6,813 bases of DNA, taken from Syntrophus sp. (in: bacteria) (GTDB taxonomy: Bacteria > Desulfobacterota > Syntrophia > Syntrophales > UBA8958). Within the stretch, counting starts at the first letter, position 1. Each line of letters starts with the position of its first letter. The notes beneath the pieces were generated by a model. It did not search any database, was not told the DNA's origin, and worked only from the letters and a program-made list of their open reading frames with translations. Location of the stretch: NCBI GenBank assembly GCA_003451635.1, contig DMAT01000337.1, positions 1 through 6,813 of the forward strand. Reading direction: 5' to 3'. Shown piece by piece: positions 4,876 to 6,813 of this stretch. The position numbers and the translations under genes are program-made.

Positions 4876-5490
4876 CTATTTAACAACCTCGGGGCTTCCT
4901 TTCTTACCGGCCGCCGCCAGCGTGCGGATGGCCGCCGCAATGTCGCTGCTCAATCCCCCCAGCATCCTGCTGTGGGCGGCGATCAGGGCAGTGTAGGAAT
5001 TTTCCCGGACTGGCTCGGCCAATGTTGTACCGCCCCCCTGTGATTGTCCGTCTGCCGTTGACCGTACCGACCAGATGGCGCCTAGCTTAGCCATCTCTCC
5101 CGGAACGGATTCAAAACGCATCACATCGATGACGACGCGGTAGGATGGAGATACGGACACGGACTGGGGAAATACGGAGACATAGGGCGAGCCCAGGAGC
5201 AGGGAAAGATTCTCCGCTACGACGCGGGCGATGTCGCTTTTCAGAGGTGAGGCCCAGCGGTTGAATTCGTCGATGGAAACCTGATTGGGGGCAGGACTCA
5301 GCACAAGCTGGGGGCGATCGACGGCTGCCGGTAAGGACACGGGACCTACGGTGATTGCGAGGATTGACGGCTCTGACACCGGTTTTGCAGTGGGGCTGAG
5401 CGTGTATAATCGCGTTGAGGTGGATGCGCATCCGACCGTAAGCACGGCCAGGGCGCAAAGGATCATAACGAGTGTGAACTTTTTCATCAT
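4876..5490 (-). CDS. pqiC: PqiC-like ABC-transport auxiliary lipoprotein
   Basis: The 204-residue protein opens MMKKFTLVMILCALAVLTVG followed by CAS: a charged N-terminus, hydrophobic core and lipobox-like TVGC, with Cys21 as the predicted lipidation site, so it should be an outer-membrane lipoprotein. The mature part follows the PqiC/YmbA (ABC-type transport auxiliary lipoprotein) pattern: 'RLYTLSP' soon after the Cys, 'VGPVSLPAAVDRPQLVL' (49-65), 'FNRWASPLKSDIARVVAENLS' (75-95), and a C-terminal helix ending the domain. PqiC binds the outer end of the PqiB tunnel and helps move lipids between inner and outer membranes. The start overlaps the pqiB stop in ATGA, and GGAG lies five bases before the first ATG, which itself sits within the 3' end of pqiB; the second ATG (5487) is an equally plausible start. 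It is the last gene of the minus-strand operon. No clear terminator is seen between it and the res remnant, which it faces tail to tail. Confidence 0.88.
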   Translation of the reverse strand: MMKKFTLVMILCALAVLTVGCASTSTRLYTLSPTAKPVSEPSILAITVGPVSLPAAVDRPQLVLSPAPNQVSIDEFNRWASPLKSDIARVVAENLSLLLGSPYVSVFPQSVSVSPSYRVVIDVMRFESVPGEMAKLGAIWSVRSTADGQSQGGGTTLAEPVRENSYTALIAAHSRMLGGLSSDIAAAIRTLAAAGKKGSPEVVK

Positions 5491-6813
5491 GGTTTCTCCT
5501 GCGTTTTACCGCGAATAAATGCTTCCGGGTGGCTGTCCATGTATTCAACAAATACCTTCAAGGCGCGGGCGGCGCCGGATATCTCTTGCAAAGCCTCCCG
5601 CAGTTCCTGATTTGCCGGCGCATCCGGCCCAACCAACGTCTTGTCGGCATTGACCAGCGCGCGCTCTGCCGCGGCAACCGCTCGTTTCAGGTTTTCCAGG
5701 GTCGTTTTCGCTTCCGGTACTATCTCCGTATCGATACGTCCCAGGATCTTTTTGGCGTCTTTCAGCGTTTCATCAAGGGTGGCAATTGCCTTCTTCGCGT
5801 CTTTGCCGATATCGTCAAAGGGGATTTTTTCAATTTTATCAAGTATATTGGTGACCTTTAGCTGAAATTCCGCCAGACCGCTCGGCATTACCGGCAGTTG
5901 CGGGGGGTCATTTCCCCAGTCGATCTCGACCTTGGGAGCGCGGGGGAAGTAATCGAAGGCGATGTAAAGTTGCCCCGTGACCAGATTACCGAGGCGTAGT
6001 TGCGCCCGCAACCCCTGATCGATCAGATGCTGCATATTGCCGTGACGCTCCTGAAGCGTGGTCGGCCGGTTCCTGTTCAGCTTGAGAAGTTGGCGATTGT
6101 CGGCTCGTGAGAGGAAAAGATCCCGATAATATACGATCAGCACTCGTGGTTTGAGTGTACGAGCGACCGGGTCGTAATGAAAACCGACTTGCTTAACTTC
6201 GCCAATATCGAGGCCAAGGTAAGTAACGGGAGCGCCGACGGATAGTCCCCTTAATGATTCATGGAATATGAGCACATAAGGATCAGCCTCCATGTCTTGA
6301 TTTTTCGTCGCCATTTCCCGGTTGTCAAAGAGAAGGAAGACCGTGTTTTCTGGTGCCTGTTCCGCATTCTGGGAGAAAGGGGGCGTCTCGAAGGCAATAC
6401 CGCCGGCGAGTAGTGACGCCAATGATTGGGTATGGACGGCAAACCCGTTTGCCCCCATTGAGATGTCGATACCACTTGCCTGCCAGAACCTGGTGCCTTT
6501 GGTTACATGTTTGTCATAAGGCGCATTCACGAAGACCTTGATATCGACAGACTTGCCGTCTTTCGCAAGATCATAGCCGACGATCTGGCCGACATTCAGG
6601 CGCCGGTAATAAACAGGGGAGCCGAAACCCAGAGAGCCGAGGTTATCCGCCTTCATTAAGAACTGCCGTCCCGGCTCCGTGCTCGCTATGATCGGGGGTG
6701 TATCAAGACCTTTAAATTCCCTGTGCTTTTCCGTTGATTTTCCAGCTTCCAGTCCGATATAATTTCCCGATAGCAATGTGTTCATGCCGGAAACACCGCT
6801 CAAGGTGATGCGC
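5487..6813 (-). CDS. pqiB: PqiB-type MCE (MlaD-like) intermembrane transport protein, N-terminus cut by window edge
   Basis: The open frame enters from the right edge (RITLSGVSGMN...) with 441 codons visible. A TTG at 6801-6803 is in frame but is not the start, because the sequence before it is already family-like. Visible order: the end of MCE domain 1 (GVSGMNTLLSGNYIGLEAG); MCE domain 2 (~50-145, from FLMKADNLGSLGFGSPVYYR to LASLLAGGIAFETPP); MCE domain 3 (~180-290, from LRGLSVGAPVTYLGLDIGEV to LVTGQLYIAFDYFP); then a long, Lys/Glu/Ala-rich helical tail (~310-425) and a closing HPEAFIRGK. In E. coli PqiB three stacked MCE rings and a coiled-coil needle form a tunnel across the periplasm for lipid transport; the membrane anchor would lie outside the window. 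The gene overlaps pqiC by 4 bases, indicating translational coupling, and pqiA-like genes would be expected upstream, beyond the edge. Confidence 0.92.
   Translation of the reverse strand, partial: RITLSGVSGMNTLLSGNYIGLEAGKSTEKHREFKGLDTPPIIASTEPGRQFLMKADNLGSLGFGSPVYYRRLNVGQIVGYDLAKDGKSVDIKVFVNAPYDKHVTKGTRFWQASGIDISMGANGFAVHTQSLASLLAGGIAFETPPFSQNAEQAPENTVFLLFDNREMATKNQDMEADPYVLIFHESLRGLSVGAPVTYLGLDIGEVKQVGFHYDPVARTLKPRVLIVYYRDLFLSRADNRQLLKLNRNRPTTLQERHGNMQHLIDQGLRAQLRLGNLVTGQLYIAFDYFPRAPKVEIDWGNDPPQLPVMPSGLAEFQLKVTNILDKIEKIPFDDIGKDAKKAIATLDETLKDAKKILGRIDTEIVPEAKTTLENLKRAVAAAERALVNADKTLVGPDAPANQELREALQEISGAARALKVFVEYMDSHPEAFIRGKTQEKP

Noticed and set aside
4410..4940. 176-residue minus-strand ORF spanning vsr, the res remnant and the pqiC end
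   Set aside because: It is Arg/Ser-rich and antisense to vsr, which has complete catalytic motifs, and it overlaps the 3' end of pqiC out of frame; a shadow frame.
4778..4996. 72-residue plus-strand ORF as an independent gene
   Set aside because: Its first 24 residues are the res remnant downstream of the nonsense codon, and the rest is antisense to pqiC. It is treated as part of the pseudogene.
5111..5551. 146-residue minus-strand ORF across the pqiB/pqiC junction
   Set aside because: Arg/His/Pro-rich translation in the wrong frame of two well-supported genes.
1..6813. tRNA, rRNA, CRISPR array or insertion sequence
   Set aside because: No cloverleaf, rRNA-like stretch, regularly spaced repeats or transposase motifs were seen on either strand.

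Overview
The window looks like a chromosomal stretch from a Gram-negative bacterium, most likely a deltaproteobacterium-like lineage (Desulfobacterota/Syntrophales type). This is inferred from the gene mix: a B12-binding radical SAM protein with a DUF4080-type N-terminus, a short M50 (FtsH-type) site-2 protease-like membrane protein, and a pqiB-pqiC envelope lipid-transport operon. Base composition is moderate except for one conspicuously AT-rich gene at 2580-3575. Taxonomy is a judgement from gene types, not from a marker gene.

Layout. (1) 1-248, minus strand: 5' part of a B12-binding radical SAM gene running off the left edge, with a recognisable promoter (288-316) and an upstream terminator-like hairpin. 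(2) 501-1124, plus: M50-family zinc metalloprotease. (3) 1210-2325, plus: class II Fic AMP-transferase with a C-terminal winged helix; dyad elements lie on both sides of it. (4) 2477-4849, plus: a layered restriction locus. (5) 4876-6813, minus: pqiC and the 3' part of pqiB, with a 4-bp ATGA overlap, converging on the restriction locus.

The restriction locus is the main discovery. It begins with a 36-codon ORF whose first ~10 residues (MPKLDWVGKK) are those of a type III-like adenine methyltransferase (Mod), after which the homology is lost. It ends with about 60 codons matching the extreme C-terminus of the partner Res nuclease/helicase, including the PD...ExK residues but interrupted by a nonsense codon. 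Between these two stumps the rest of mod and res is gone. In its place are an AT-rich gene for a probable modification-dependent nuclease (SRA/YDG-like reader plus Mrr catalytic domain), an N-terminally truncated DUF4928 protein, and an intact-looking Vsr mismatch endonuclease. DUF4928 and Vsr normally accompany a cytosine-5 methyltransferase, which is absent here. The locus therefore records at least two lost methyltransferase-based systems (one type III-like, one C5-type) and the acquisition of a nuclease that probably attacks modified DNA.

Working model (inference): a methylation-based restriction operon was replaced in its interior by later cargo that still uses the old mod promoter and start region. 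The truncated mod ORF stays open until it overlaps the start of the SRA-Mrr gene by 8 nt, so translation may be coupled. Once the self-modifying systems had been lost, a modification-dependent nuclease would be tolerated in this position.
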